In this document: one piece after another, positions 12,042-22,844 of the stretch
Numbering within the stretch: the stretch's first letter is position 1
How the letters are laid out: each line of letters begins with the position of its first letter
NCBI GenBank assembly: GCA_947034885.2
Contig: OX344754.2
Location: 3,782,001-3,846,000 of the forward strand
DNA: 64,000 bases
Direction of reading: 5' to 3'
DNA from: Thuidium tamariscinum
Taxonomy: Eukaryota; Streptophyta; Bryopsida; Hypnales; Thuidiaceae
Position numbers and translations under genes: made by a program
Notes under the pieces: model-generated
The model's database searches: none
The model's input: only the letters and a program-made list of their open reading frames with translations
What the model was told of the DNA's origin: nothing

Positions 12042-14576
12042 ATGGCCATGGCGATGGCGGCCTGCTCCTCCCTGGCAACTCCCGCTGCTACCTTGTCGTT
12101 GGTGGTGGCTCCTGCATCACGCCGGTTGCTGCGAGGCCGCCACCCGTCCATGCTCCATGCCAACTCCCACAGGTCAGTGCCATTACTCTTTCATGTTTTG
12201 TATCTTTCACGCTCAACTCACAGCAGATTGGGGTTCTGGGAAAACCGAAATTTCGTCTCATTTCGGCTTGATGTTCGCGGTTTCTTGAATGATGACGAGG
12301 TTGGTTTTTCTGTGCACGAAATTAGTGATTGGGTCAAGCAGAATTCTGGTCGATCACAGTTCCTATCATTATTTTTTCAAATTTGTGATGGGTGTTCTTA
12401 TTGGCGAGTGAAAGAGAGTTTCTGTGAGAATGTAGAATCTTCGAGCTCCCCAGCAATATAGACAACTTCCCCTTTCTCCCCTTAGGATGTCTCTGCCAGG
12501 GATACTCTTCAGCAGAGGTCCTTAACTCGACATGTGTCGCGGAGGGCACTCGATTATCTGATCGGCTTCAACCTGTCGCCTGTTCTGTGGCGCAAGTTGC
12601 CGGGTAGCAGGTCAGCCGGGCGTGTGCAGTCAGCTGCTCTTCGCTTGATTTGTGAACGTGAGCAGGAGATTGACGCATTTCGGAGCCGAGAATATTGGAG
12701 TGTTGAAACTCAACTAAGAAAGGATGGAGCCCAGGATGGAATTTCTTTTTCTGCTCGCTTAAATCACTTGAAGGGAGAGAAACTGGGTCAGGCTTCTATT
12801 GCCAATGATTTGGATGTACAAGCTGCGTCCAAAAAAGTTTCAGAAGCCATTCTGCATGTAAAGAGTGTGAAAAAGGGTCTCATTCGTCGCAAGCCTCCAG
12901 TCCTTTACATCACTTCCACATTACAACAGGATGCTTCCGCCAAGTTAGGATTTGGGGCCACTCGTACTATGTCGGTAAGTTTCTGTGAAGTTTGGATCGG
13001 GTTTTGTGACCGTTTTTTGTTCTTCTTTTATGTGATTGCTGAGACCCTTGGTGCAAATTCATTTCGATGTCAGCAAATGTGATAATTCTGAATAAAAGGA
13101 GGAATCCGAGGGTAGTAGTGGTTGTCATTTCGTTTCATCTTGGTTCCACAGTTTTTGTCAGAAAGATGCTGTCTGAGGCTCGCTTTGTTCTCAGAGTCAG
13201 ATTATCGAAACTGGATGAGTGTTTTAAGGGCTCCGTGACTATCCCTCGTAGTTTTGGCAAATATGAAGACTGGTATCGAATAGTCAAATTCTCTGGATGA
13301 TTTTGCTGAGAGAGTTTTGATCCTTTTTGCAGATAGCTCATCAATTATATGAGGGAGTAAAACTCAATGACGATGAACAAACAGGACTGATTACGTACAT
13401 GCGAACTGATGGTTTTCAGGTCCGTTTTGCTATTGTTTAGTAAATTCCTCATGCATATAATCGTATTATGAGGATTCTAAACAAGTTTTTGAGAGTTGCG
13501 CGAGCCTTTACCTGCAGTTTTTTGTAGTCCTTTTGGCCTTAATTACCTGTTAATTATTGTCGGTTTGGATTCAGATATCTGCAGAGGCATTGGACAATAT
13601 AAAGGATCTGGTTGGCTCGAGGTATGAGTCATTAAATCCTACCTCTTTTCATTTGTACATTCCTTTCAGTTTTTAAATGTTTCTCCAGGCTGTTCATTTA
13701 GGGGTATCGTACACCAAATATTGTAAGCAATGGCTAGCTTTTATAGGTTTAATGTTATTTAGAAATGAACGCGCTGGTGGATTTACTGATTGGTTAGGCT
13801 TGGTATCAATTGCATCCCTCTTGTAATGTAAACCAACTGAGCTTGGGTTCTTTATATTGGGATTGGCATGCATGGAATAAATTATCGGGATTTTGAGGTT
13901 CTGCTTGCAATGGCGTGGTACAGGTATGGACAAGACTATGTTCCGGCTGAAGGCAGGGTTTTGGTGTCCAAATTGAGAAATGCCCAAGAAGCTCATGAAG
14001 CCATTCGGCCAACTGATATATTTCGCCTCCCATGTAAGCTTGTTTTATTTCATGTTCTGTGTGTTCACATTCTGCTTTTAAACTATGATCAGTGCATCAG
14101 CATTGGTTGCGTTGAAGAATTCAGAGTAACCTTTGAGTAAGAGTCTTTACGATGGAACAAGTATACTTGGTGCTTTATTCCTGGAGAAAAATTCGTGGAA
14201 ATCAAGTACTTCATGATGCCAGTATTGTTGGAGAACTAATAATGCTGTAATTTCAAATTCGTTTTACAGGTCTACTAAAATGCCCACATATGTCGAGTTC
14301 CTTTTATGATTGGAGTGTACACTTCCATTTTTATTAGGTGATCAAGATATACTTCTGAATTCTAGCACGTAGGGAATGATTAACAGGACTTCTACTGTGG
14401 GTGTAGCATCTGTAGCTGATGTTTTGGAGGAAGATGCTTTGCAACTGTACAGCCTTATATGGGCTCGCACTGTGGCGAGCCAGATGGAGCCTGCTGTATC
14501 TAGCCAGGTTTGGATTCTCAATATTGAAGTGAATGGAGTTCAGTCCACCAAGTGTTTAGTTAATTTAGGCAATTGA
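12042..14576 (+). pseudogene. captured fragment of organellar type IA DNA topoisomerase gene
   Basis: Exons with GT-AG borders: 12042-12172 (43-residue Ser/Ala/Arg-rich start MAMAMAACSSLATPAA, chloroplast/mitochondrial transit-peptide-like), about 12500-12974, 13333-13419, 13575-13621, 13924-14033 and 14407-14507 or on to a stop at 14576. The second exon encodes RRALDYLIGFNLSPVLWRKL and SAGRVQSAALRLICEREQEI; the third has GLITYMRTDG with the DNA-cleaving Tyr; the fifth has QEAHEAIRPTDI. These match bacterial TopA and the plant organellar enzyme, which relaxes negatively supercoiled DNA by single-strand passage. All phases agree if the second exon begins at 12500, giving an uninterrupted frame of about 339 codons. 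The N-terminal Toprim domain (metal and DNA binding) is missing between exons 1 and 2, and the C-terminal third is absent. The product therefore could not be a working topoisomerase. It lies wholly inside the inner CACTA element, so I read it as a captured truncated copy; transcription is unknown. Confidence 0.88.
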
Positions 14577-14589
14577 TCAGAGAGGAAGG

Positions 14590-14935
14590 ATGGTAACAAC
14601 CTTTTCTTGGTTGCTGTGGCCTAGATCAAAGCTGACTAGCCAAGGGTAGAATCCGAAAAGAGTGGAGTGGTTATATCTTGTTGAACCCCGGTCATGACTG
14701 CCTGCCCACTGTAGATTAGAAGCCCTCGTTGAGATTATTTATGACTGAGACTTGGTCCTTTGGAGTGCAGGAACTCTGATCAAGAAATTTGCTCACAACT
14801 ATTTTGCGGGAGTCTTCTACGGACTAGCCTTCACGAAGGAGAATGAAGATTTCCTTGCAACTATTCAAAAGCAATGCAAGTGCTTTATTCTGGGGTTGGT
14901 AGAGCACAGATGTAGACTTTTTCATAGATTTAAAT
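14590..14935 (+). other. exon-like segment inside the inner CACTA element, unidentified
   Basis: After a TGCAG acceptor-like site at 14765-14769 an open stretch begins GTLIKKFAHNYFAGVFYGLA. It is as GC-rich as the topoisomerase exons next to it and unlike the AT-rich DNA that follows. It does not match the next part of a topoisomerase. It may be a second captured host exon, or readable non-coding DNA; I cannot name it. Confidence 0.3.
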
Positions 14936-15050
14936 TTTTTCTTAGATTTCTGATTTTTTTCTTTAGATTTTAGTTTTTTGTGTAGATTTAGATTTGTTCA
15001 TAGATTTTAGATTTTTTCATAGATTTGGACTTTTAATAGATTTAGACTTT
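14920..15050. repeat. degenerate TAGATTT/TTTAGATTTT array
   Basis: The words CATAGATTT, TTAGATTT and TTTAGATTTT recur about ten times with irregular spacing, just downstream of the captured gene and inside the inner CACTA element. They may be its right subterminal repeats. Confidence 0.55.
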
Positions 15051-15351
15051 ATCATATGTACATTTGGGCTTCTTCTAAGAAATAAAATTTCTTGTTGATT
15101 TGGTTCTTTGAAATGTATAAATTCTTACAAAGTAGAATGTCTCCTAGAGAAGATTTTGTTTATTAGGTAATGTTGTCTTTCAAGAATGCTTAAAAGACAT
15201 GCAAAATTCATGGAATTGACATTTAAGTAAGGTATAATAATGCAAGTCCTAGACACATGATTTTAAGCAAATTTTACTTAAAGTACGTGACCTTTCAATA
15301 TGCATTTTTTGACTTAAATTCCCACTTAAAACACTCCTTTCTCTTGTAGTG

Positions 15352-18000
15352 TCATAAACTACAATTACATTTTTTATATGTTCTAAATAGATATGTCTCA
15401 TTGTAATTATGCATCAACAAAACTTAGTAGCTAAGTAAAAAAGTCTATCCAATTGAAAGTGAGAACGTATGATTTTTGAGATGCACAAGAGTCAATCATA
15501 ATAAAAAGCGAAATGCAAAAAAGAATGTGTCTCTTGTCAATGACATTTATTAGTCAATAATACAAAACATATCACAATACCTCATTATAAATGTATAGTT
15601 TTGCATGCTTATAGGATTTATATTCCTTACAAAAATATGAAGATGCCTTTCTAGTGTTGCAAGTAGCTGCCAATAACTTCATAATTCAACCTTGAGTGCC
15701 TACACATACAATTAAAAAGGTTAATTTTCAATGAATGAATAAAATAACTCAACCTTTAAAAATTTTAGGTAATACAAAATATGTAGCACAAGTTTAAGGT
15801 AAGAAAAATTCATTACAACTATATCCCTAAAAATTGCAGATAAACAAGAAGAAAGAATAACAATTGTGATAGAGGGATCAATTAGCAAAAAGTACCAAGT
15901 GCTAAGAGCTAACAACAAGCAAGATGTAACTAAATGCAAGAAGATGCAATAAAAGTAAGAACAAACAAGAATTAAGAATTCAAGATACAACAAGAAATAG
16001 AAGTTGGAATACAATAGAATGCAACAAATAATAATAAGTAAAAACTAAGATGCAAGAAGAACTAAAGAAATAACAAGAGGAAATAGGAACTTAGGAAGCA
16101 ATAAACAACAAGTGAAAATAAGAAACAAAAAGAAACAAGAAGTTAGAAGCAAGAACTATAAGGTAACAAGAGGAAACTATTACTAAAAAACAAAAACTAA
16201 GAAGTAACATGAAGTAAGAACTAATTAGCTAGAAGGATCAAGAACTAAGGAACAAAAAGAAGTAAGAGCTAAAACACAACATGAAGCAAAATTTAAGAGG
16301 CAACAAAAAACAATGAAGAAGCAAAATAGTCAAATGTTCAACTTAGAAGGGATGACTACAACTAGGGTTTCAAAACCCTAATTTAGTGGCGGCTACAAAG
16401 AAGTGGCAGCTAGGGTCTTAAAACCCTAATCTGGTGATTGGCCCTAATCATGTGACTTACCTCAATCATATACATGATTGGTTCTAGTCATATGACTGGC
16501 CTCAATCATGCAATTTGCCCCAATCATGCACATGATTGGTTCTAGTCACGTGACTTGATATACGCATTAAATTGACCAAATATGGCTATACAATACAACT
16601 AAGTTAGTTTAACATCCAAATTTGATTCAAAATGGATACAAGTTGACACTCCAACTTCACAAAATTTGTAAAGGGAAGTTGCAAGGCCTTAAGCAACTAT
16701 AATTATGGAATGAAAAAGATGTCAAAGCTTGTGTCATGCAATTGTCAATGTATTTAAGCTCATGTACAAAGTGTGGCAAAGCAAAAGTATTTGATAGAAG
16801 CAATAATTAAAAACATTATTGAAGCCAAAAACAAAGGATTGTACTTTTTCATTCTTTATCTTTGTAGGAACATTCAAATTCCTATCTTTTAATTCCAATA
16901 CAAGCGTGCACGTGCTCATAGTGAGCGTCAATCTTCATATGAATAGTTTTGTAACTTCTGTAGGATCTATACAAATCTTCTATAAGTGACTTGTATGACA
17001 AGTCCAAAAAAAATTCTAAAAAAGAAACAAACTTCAGTATATGACATATGTGAGAGTTTTATTTATACCCTTGAGAGAAAGCATATACAATGATGTTCTT
17101 TTTTGTTGAACTCTAAATCCTAATAAGATGTTCAAAAGTTGTTTATTTTTCATTTTATGCAATGAACAAGTTTTTTCTAATATTAAACTATAAGTCATTT
17201 ACATCTTAAATAAAGTTGACAAATTAGTAGAAGTTAGAAGTTTGAAATGGTTTTAGCTAATCTAGGCCTAAATTGTAGTTTTCCAAATCCAATTAAAAAA
17301 ATTCAAACTTTTTATAAGCTTAGGTTGTACAATACAACATGCCTATTCTAAAATAGTAAAAATATTTATAATAGAATAATTTTTACAAAAATTAAAGATA
17401 TATGAAGTTTTATTTCTAAATCATCTTTCAAGACTTCATCCAACATTTGCTTCTAGCCTATAAGCCTAAGTTAATTTTTAACTTCAAAATTGAATTCTTT
17501 ATGTCACTTAAATTGAAAGGTTCTTTCTTTTCTTAAAAGTAAATGAATATTGATATTTACAATCTAAAACTAGCACTTTTAATTATCTGCTTTTATTGTA
17601 TTCTATTTTTTTAATTTTTTTTTTAATTTTAAAAATGTTATATGTTATTAAAAAATTCTAGAAATTACCTAAGTGATCTTGAATTTAAAGTTGGATTTTG
17701 TTAACAACTTAATTTTTTTTGCTTTTCTATTGAGTTCTATGAAATTTTGAAGGTATTCATTAAAATATAAAGAACTATCACTCCAAATTATTTGACATCA
17801 ATTTTGTATTAGACAAATCATAGAACTAAACATAATGTTTTTTATAGAGAAAATCATGCTTTAAACCAAAAGAATAGTCCTTGGGACCAAAATATAAAAG
17901 CCCCATTATAGATTGCCCACCTTTTCTTTAGGCTTCATCAAAAGAAAAAAATTATTATAAAATAAATATGAATATAAAATATGACTAACACAAAAACATA
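15352..18000. other. right interior of the outer CACTA element, non-coding
   Basis: Contains a long A/G-rich tract on the plus strand (about 15840-16340, rich in CAAGAAG and AACAAGAAG words). A short local repeat follows at 16430-16560, in which CAATCATACACATGATTGG-like palindromic units alternate with TAGTCATATGAC. The rest is AT-rich. No transposase-like frame is visible on either strand. Confidence 0.6.
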
Positions 18001-18756
18001 AGTGAAGAAAAATTATAATTGACAAATATGATTAGGCACTCTTCAAACATATTTTCCACCCAAATTTTCCTTTACCTGCCACCAAAAGAAAAAAAATGAC
18101 TACCAAAAAGATGTGACTACAAAATATGACTTGAGCAAAAATATGACTCAACACTTTCTCAACATATACTGAGGCTAAATTTACCTTAGGCTACCCCAAA
18201 AGAAAACAAATTACTACCAAATAAATTTAATTGCAAAATATAACTCACAAAAAATATGACTGAAAATATGACTGAAGTAAAAAATATGACTAAGTGCTTT
18301 CCAAACATGTTTCCTACTCAAATATTCCTTAGGCTGCCTAAAACAAAAAAATGTAATATTTATTAAGATATGACTGCAAAATATGATTAGAAAAAATATA
18401 ACTATGAAATATGACTCCATGCCCACAAATGTGTTCCCTATTGTTCTCTATGAAGTATTTGGTGTTCCCAATGGGCGTATATTATACGCTCTTGAAGTAT
18501 AAGGTCAAAATATGACTGCGACTAGTCGCCAGTCATCCTCAGTCATATTTTTGCAGTCATAAAAACATCCATTTTCTAGTAGTGCCAGATACTCACATGA
18601 AGCTTTTGTACCTAATTAATCCATCGATCAGTCATAGAAAAGCACTATAAAACACAAATGCAAAAGCACACATTAATTGTAATTCTTGCCCACCTCCATT
18701 AAATATTCAAGAGTCTCTTCAACTCGACATACACACATTATCAACATGCCAGGACA

Positions 18757-18973
18757 CACTGTAAGAAACCTATGTTTTGAATGAGAGATTTTAGGTGACA
18801 TCCAATATATGAACTTGTATTCTTATGTTCAAACTAATGTCCGCTATAACATCAAGATGTTATGGCGGACATTAGTGATGTTATGGCAGACATTGGTTTG
18901 GACATAAAAACACAAGTTCCTACATTGGATGTCACCTAAAATTCATCATCTAAAAGACAAGTTTCTTATAGTG
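18757..18973. repeat. CACTA-type foldback MITE, 217 bp
   Basis: Starts CACTGTAAGAAAC and ends with the inverted CACTATAAGAAAC. Most of the element is self-complementary: TTTTAGGTGACATCCAAT near the left end pairs with ATTGGATGTCACCTAAAA near the right end. The centre repeats GATGTTATGGCGGACATT. Flanking trinucleotides are ACA and ATA, an imperfect 3-bp repeat. RNA from it would form a near-complete hairpin. Confidence 0.75.
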
Positions 18974-19032
18974 ATATGGACCTCAAACACTGATGTTTAA
19001 TGGATTTTATATTAACAAACACAAAATGCATA

Positions 19033-19330
19033 CCCGGGGAGGACACTTCTTGTATTTTGGGGGGACCCACGTGCAGCAGTGGGGTATTTTTAGGGGGGCT
19101 ATCAATTACTTGTAATCATTACTTGGCAACATTAAAAGAGCCCCTATTTTACCATAAAGCAGAAAAATCAACCATATTATCATCCCTATTTTATTCTTAA
19201 AACACTTTGCCTTTTTAATGTCCCCTATTTTATATGTAAATTTCTTATAAATTTTACCTAAGATTATTTAAATGTACCCTATATTCCGCCGCACGTAGGT
19301 TATTAAAAAACGGGAAGTGTCCTCCCCTAG
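19033..19330. repeat. hAT-like MITE, 298 bp, 8-bp TSD AATGCATA
   Basis: The left end CCCGGGGAGGACACTTC and the inverted right end CTAGGGGAGGACACTTC agree except at bases 2-3. The exact 8-bp repeat AATGCATA flanks it at 19025-19032 and 19331-19338. An 8-bp duplication and the TAGGG-like right terminus fit the hAT superfamily. Non-coding. Confidence 0.75.
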
Positions 19331-19338
19331 AATGCATA

Positions 19339-20177
19339 AGAAGATATTAATTCTAATTAATGACAATTTCAAATGTAACTTTTTAAAAGTGTCCACAACT
19401 TGACATACAAACTCTTTCTTGACGGCAATGAAAGTTGACAGAGCAGTGGTGCTCGCAATCGTCCCTACTTACACTTCGCCCTCAATTTAAATCTGGAAAC
19501 AGAGCCAACAGCTATTCCTTGGCATCCTTTGTTATTGCCCACTTACAACCCACTAGATCCTTACCTAGTTGTTTAAGCTCTATGGGAGAGTTGTGACACC
19601 CTTTAATCACATGTTTGTCTAATATGTATGAATTGTTCCTCACATCATAAGAACGCTTAAACTTTGGATCCCACTTTGGGAAATTTAATTTAAATTTAAT
19701 TTGGGAAGTGAACTTTCCTGCAAGCTCAAAACCTGTTACATAAAACTTCTACTCCCGCGAAATAATATTTGTTAGCTGCATGTCATAGTAGTAGAAGCCA
19801 CGCTCATGCAGTGCCTTTAAGCACAGGAGTACCTCCTAGGTCATTTGAACCACCCTCTCTGAACTTAGCATCTCTGGGTCTATTGAACAATCCATTGGTT
19901 CAATATGCAGTTCTATATTATGTATGTTACAATTGCTCTTCAATTTCTTCTTTTGCCATCCATTTATCTTCCTGTATAATTCCACCTTTCCATATAATCC
20001 CACTTGCAAATATCCTCTTTACCTTTGTTACATGGGGAATCTTCTCACCGTGAAGATAGGAGTACAATTCTTTAAAATTATTATAAACTTAATAAGATAA
20101 AGGAAATTTCTTCATAACATAATTCAAATTGATATGAATAGTTACTGAATTAATCATCCAAGGATCCACCATCTGAG
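19339..20177. other. intergenic DNA, no supported gene
   Basis: Mixed-composition DNA with only short frames; none resembles a known protein. It ends in the TGAG that precedes the next ATTGCAAG-family element. Confidence 0.5.
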
Positions 20178-20718
20178 GGGTGATTGCAAGAAAGGCCTCC
20201 CATTTTTTGTCTTCTTTTGCCACAATACTCATTTTTTTGGGAGTAATTTAAAAATAGAAAAACTATTTTTTTTAAATGAAAAATATGTCCAATGTATATT
20301 TCTTTAAGAAGAAGGTATCCTATGAAGGAAAAGTGTAGAAAAATTCTCTAAGTAGGTGAATTAGAAATGAATGTAGAGGGTATAAAATAATGTTTTTTAA
20401 AGTTCTTTTTGGTAGGTACATAAATCTCTAGTCTGGGAGTAGACCACATAAATTTCAAGTCTACATCACTAATTTTGGATACTCCATAGTACTAAGAACC
20501 TCTAAATTGCAAAGTGTGACAAATTAGCTAAATTAGAATTTAATTAGAATTTTTTTTTTTAAATTTCTAAAAAATAAGAAATCTCATTACTGTCAAGTTG
20601 GACATCTTCAATAAAAATTTCAAGCAAATTGGCTTCATGACCCAAAAGTTATTATCAATGGCATGAAAGTCACTTCAATTGTGACGCCAAAAACAATAGC
20701 CCTTTCTTGCAATCACCT
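20178..20718. mobile_element. ATTGCAAG-family element 2 (541 bp, TSD TGAG/TGAA)
   Basis: Left end GGGTGATTGCAAGAAAGGCC, inverted right end AGGTGATTGCAAGAAAGGGC. Flanks are TGAG at 20174-20177 and TGAA at 20719-20722, one mismatch. The interior shares the block AGAAGGTATCCTATGAAGGA with elements 31834-32562, 54521-55254 and 57967-58697, and the block AAATTGCAAAGTGTGACAAA with the duplicated repeats at 29.0 and 42.3 kb. It is the shortest complete copy. Confidence 0.82.
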
Positions 20719-20901
20719 TGAATATTCACTAAAAATGGAATCCAAATATTGCAAAAAAGCTTTAGCTTAAAGAGACTGCATCCACCTGAGGATATTTACA
20801 ACTGCAATCACAAACATTGTCCTATATGCATGTCGTCATAGGTCCAGCTCTGGGAGCAATAGATCCGAATCAATTCCTTCTTGCACAAGCCAAATGTAGA
20901 A

Positions 20902-21546
20902 CTAAACTTTCCCATCACCAATTGCATATCCGAGTAGATATTCCAAATTGCTATATACAAAGGCATTCAACCCACAATGCTTACTTATCAACGTTGATTT
21001 GACATCTTCTAATGATTTATCCTTATGCTTGGCTAGTAGTACAAAGACCCCTCCAATTCCGGGCTTTGCATTTAAATTGATAAAAAGGTCTCTCCTCTTC
21101 TTTGGATGATTTACCAAAAACGAAATATCTTTTGTGTCAACATTTTTTGGATGATTTATTGAAGACAAAATATCTTCTACATCACCACGTATTGAAATGG
21201 GCACCTCTAATTTATCCTTTCCAATCTTCTCCATCAACGAGAATATTGAGTTCCAATAAGTGTTGGCAATAATTTCACTTCTACCAAGATCTATCACTGA
21301 GCCTTGAAGACACGTCCTAAAAAAGTACAGCACCGTTGGATCAACTTCATCCTTTAAAGCCTCAAAAATCTTACCATACAACAAAACCATATCTGGATCT
21401 CCATACATGGGAATCTTTCTAACCAATGGGCGCTTGAGTAACTCAATTAGAAGGTTTACTTTAGTCAGCAAAGTAGGTAGCAAGTTGAAAGAATAAAAAA
21501 TAAGTAAAGCCTCCAAGAGATCAACATTTGAAGGTTTTGCACTCAA
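20902..21546 (-). CDS. uncharacterised 214-residue reading frame (possibly one exon)
   Basis: An uninterrupted frame of 645 nt on the minus strand, far longer than chance frames in the AT-rich surroundings. I do not recognise the family. The product is predicted mostly helical: an N-terminal Leu-rich hydrophobic stretch (residues about 9-45), a central part with LYFFRTCLQGSVIDLGR (about 74-90), a Lys/Asp-rich segment with two similar NHPK motifs (NHPKN near 132 and NHPKK near 146), then GIGGVFVLLAKHKDKSLED (about 163-182). No signal peptide, catalytic motif or zinc ligand stands out. It begins at an ATG, but upstream exons are possible because the frame opens close to it. It may be a real lineage-specific gene, one exon of a larger gene, or a captured fragment. 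It lies 183 bp from an ATTGCAAG-family element. No promoter was identified. Confidence 0.5.
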   Translation of the reverse strand: MSAKPSNVDLLEALLIFYSFNLLPTLLTKVNLLIELLKRPLVRKIPMYGDPDMVLLYGKIFEALKDEVDPTVLYFFRTCLQGSVIDLGRSEIIANTYWNSIFSLMEKIGKDKLEVPISIRGDVEDILSSINHPKNVDTKDISFLVNHPKKRRDLFINLNAKPGIGGVFVLLAKHKDKSLEDVKSTLISKHCGLNAFVYSNLEYLLGYAIGDGKV

Positions 21547-22341
21547 TCTTGCATTATGATAGAAAAAAGATGGATAAAATATGTCTATCTATTAGGTTTT
21601 TAGTAAAGTTTATCATATTTGTCATTCAAAATACTACCAAAATTATCTAAAATTTGGAGTTTTATTTGATACTACAAGAAAACCTTACTAGTGGGTCTTA
21701 AAGAAATTAGTCACAGATTGAACAACTTTTAACTATCAAAACACGAAGTCGAAACATATGAGTGTAGTAACCAATTGTACAAATAGTTGAATCGCCTTTC
21801 AAGCTATTTCAAGCCTTTTTGAAGGTTGCTCTACATAACCATTGCAATAACTAAACCAAAGTTGAACCTAAAAGAGTACTAAAATTTGCTCTCAAGAAAA
21901 AGTTTGTACAACTAGGTTTCAAAAAAAATTCCGTAGTCTTTGACTTATAATTTGCGCCACACTTACTTCTAAATCTTATTCCTAGGTTTAAAAGCAAGAT
22001 TTAAAAAAAAAATCTCCTCTAGATTCAAGAACATAAAAGGTAGAACCTTAAATTGTAGGACGTAGACTATCAGTAATGGATACTATTGCGGAGCTGCCGT
22101 AATCATGATATAAACCCTAACAAAATGGACAAGATTCTAAGGAACGAGATACTAGTGTGTACCCTCACCAAAGGGAAGAAGTGGATGAAATAGTGGATAA
22201 TGCATTAAAAAGGAGCTTACTTGAGAATTTAGCCTTAAGCAACAAGTTTAGGCTTTCCTACAGTTCCCACAATAGTTTTTTCTTTTGGTTTTAGGTTTTT
22301 AAACAACAACTTTTTTTTTCCTGCAGGTCAGAGACATCAAC
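21547..22341. other. intergenic DNA between two minus-strand frames
   Basis: No frame of note. At 21676 a CACTA-like word (ACTACAAGAAAACC) occurs, but I found no inverted partner. If the two minus-strand frames belong to one gene, this would be an intron; no convincing splice pair supports that. Confidence 0.4.
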
Positions 22342-22473
22342 CTATGGTTCCTCTAGATCCCGTTCCACTTTCTCGATATCCTTTTCCACTTTCTTGATAT
22401 CTTTTTTCACATCCTCAATATCTTTATCTACTTTCCCCATATCCTTCTTTACTTCCTTAGTTTTTTTATCCAT
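22342..22473 (-). CDS. small coiled-coil reading frame, 43 residues
   Basis: On the minus strand an ATG at 22471-22473 opens a 43-residue frame, ending TAG at 22342-22344. It is almost entirely repeats of a seven-residue pattern: KKDMGKVDKD, IEDVKKDIKKVEKD, IEKVERDLEE. Hydrophobic residues recur every third or fourth position between Lys/Asp/Glu, as in a two-stranded coiled coil. No cysteine or membrane segment is present. It could be a micropeptide, an exon of a gene that includes the 214-residue frame downstream, or a chance product of a short internal repeat, since the DNA itself repeats a GATATC-containing unit. I cannot decide. Confidence 0.3.
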   Translation of the reverse strand: MDKKTKEVKKDMGKVDKDIEDVKKDIKKVEKDIEKVERDLEEP

Positions 22474-22844
22474 TGTCACACCTGTGCTGCTTAGACCACC
22501 TCCTATAACTTGCAACTTCAATAGAAATTTATCAAAACACTGTCATACATAAATGCAGAACTCCGCTGAGTCAAACCACACGCTAGTGTGATATTTAGAT
22601 GCACTCTTTTCAAAGGTACAAACTCACTACGTGCACTTGCAGCAAGTATCAACAAATTCTATAGTTCTAAAAGACTAGACTCCGCCTTAAGGGTTGACGA
22701 TAATTTCTGACTAGAATTGGTACATGGTGTATTTTTCAGTTTCATTCTAATCTACTTTCAACGCTAATTGACCAGGCAAGCTAGCACAAGCTTAGAGACT
22801 AAGGAATTGCTTAGGAAAAAGTGAGGACAAAGTTAAGTAGCACT

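Larger units (their letters stand above)
11593..15351. mobile_element. inner CACTA transposon carrying a captured host gene (Pack-CACTA), TSD TCA
   Basis: The left terminus CACTACAAGAGATG and the inverted right terminus CACTACAAGAGAAAGG share their first twelve bases. TCA flanks both ends (11590-11592 and 15352-15354), and the outer element reads continuously across the site if the insert and one TCA are removed. Its 3759 bp hold a GC-richer core (about 11700-14930) with topoisomerase exons in an otherwise AT-rich setting, and no transposase. That is the structure of a Pack-type element, a non-autonomous transposon that picked up host gene sequence. The right-hand 400 bp show few subterminal repeats other than TAGATTT-rich DNA. 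Confidence 0.9.
10649..18584. mobile_element. outer CACTA (En/Spm-type) transposon, non-autonomous, TSD CCA
   Basis: The left terminus CACTACTAGAAAATACATG matches the inverted right terminus CACTACTAGAAAATGGATG, and both continue into TTTTATGACT. CCA flanks it on each side (10646-10648 and 18585-18587), the 3-bp duplication expected for CACTA elements. Both subterminal regions (about 10670-11550 and 17980-18560) are packed with AAATATGACT and its complement, which is how CACTA transposases recognise their ends. No transposase frame was found, so it depended on another copy. A second CACTA element (11593-15351) sits inside, so the outer element itself is only about 4.2 kb. Its interior also holds a purine-rich stretch (about 15840-16340). 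Confidence 0.92.

Noticed and set aside
12486-12499. Exon 2 of the topoisomerase fragment starting at 12486 (after TTAG)
   Set aside because: It gives an open frame, but its phase does not fit exon 1; the acceptor before 12500 keeps the frame. If an intervening Toprim exon was lost, 12486 could be the original border, so this is not excluded outright.
12334-14033. Minus-strand frames across the topoisomerase exons
   Set aside because: They are shadows of the plus-strand exons, which match TopA motifs and have matching splice borders.
21673-21700. CACTA-like word ACTACAAGAAAACC as an element end
   Set aside because: No inverted partner with a matching 3-bp flank was found in the window.
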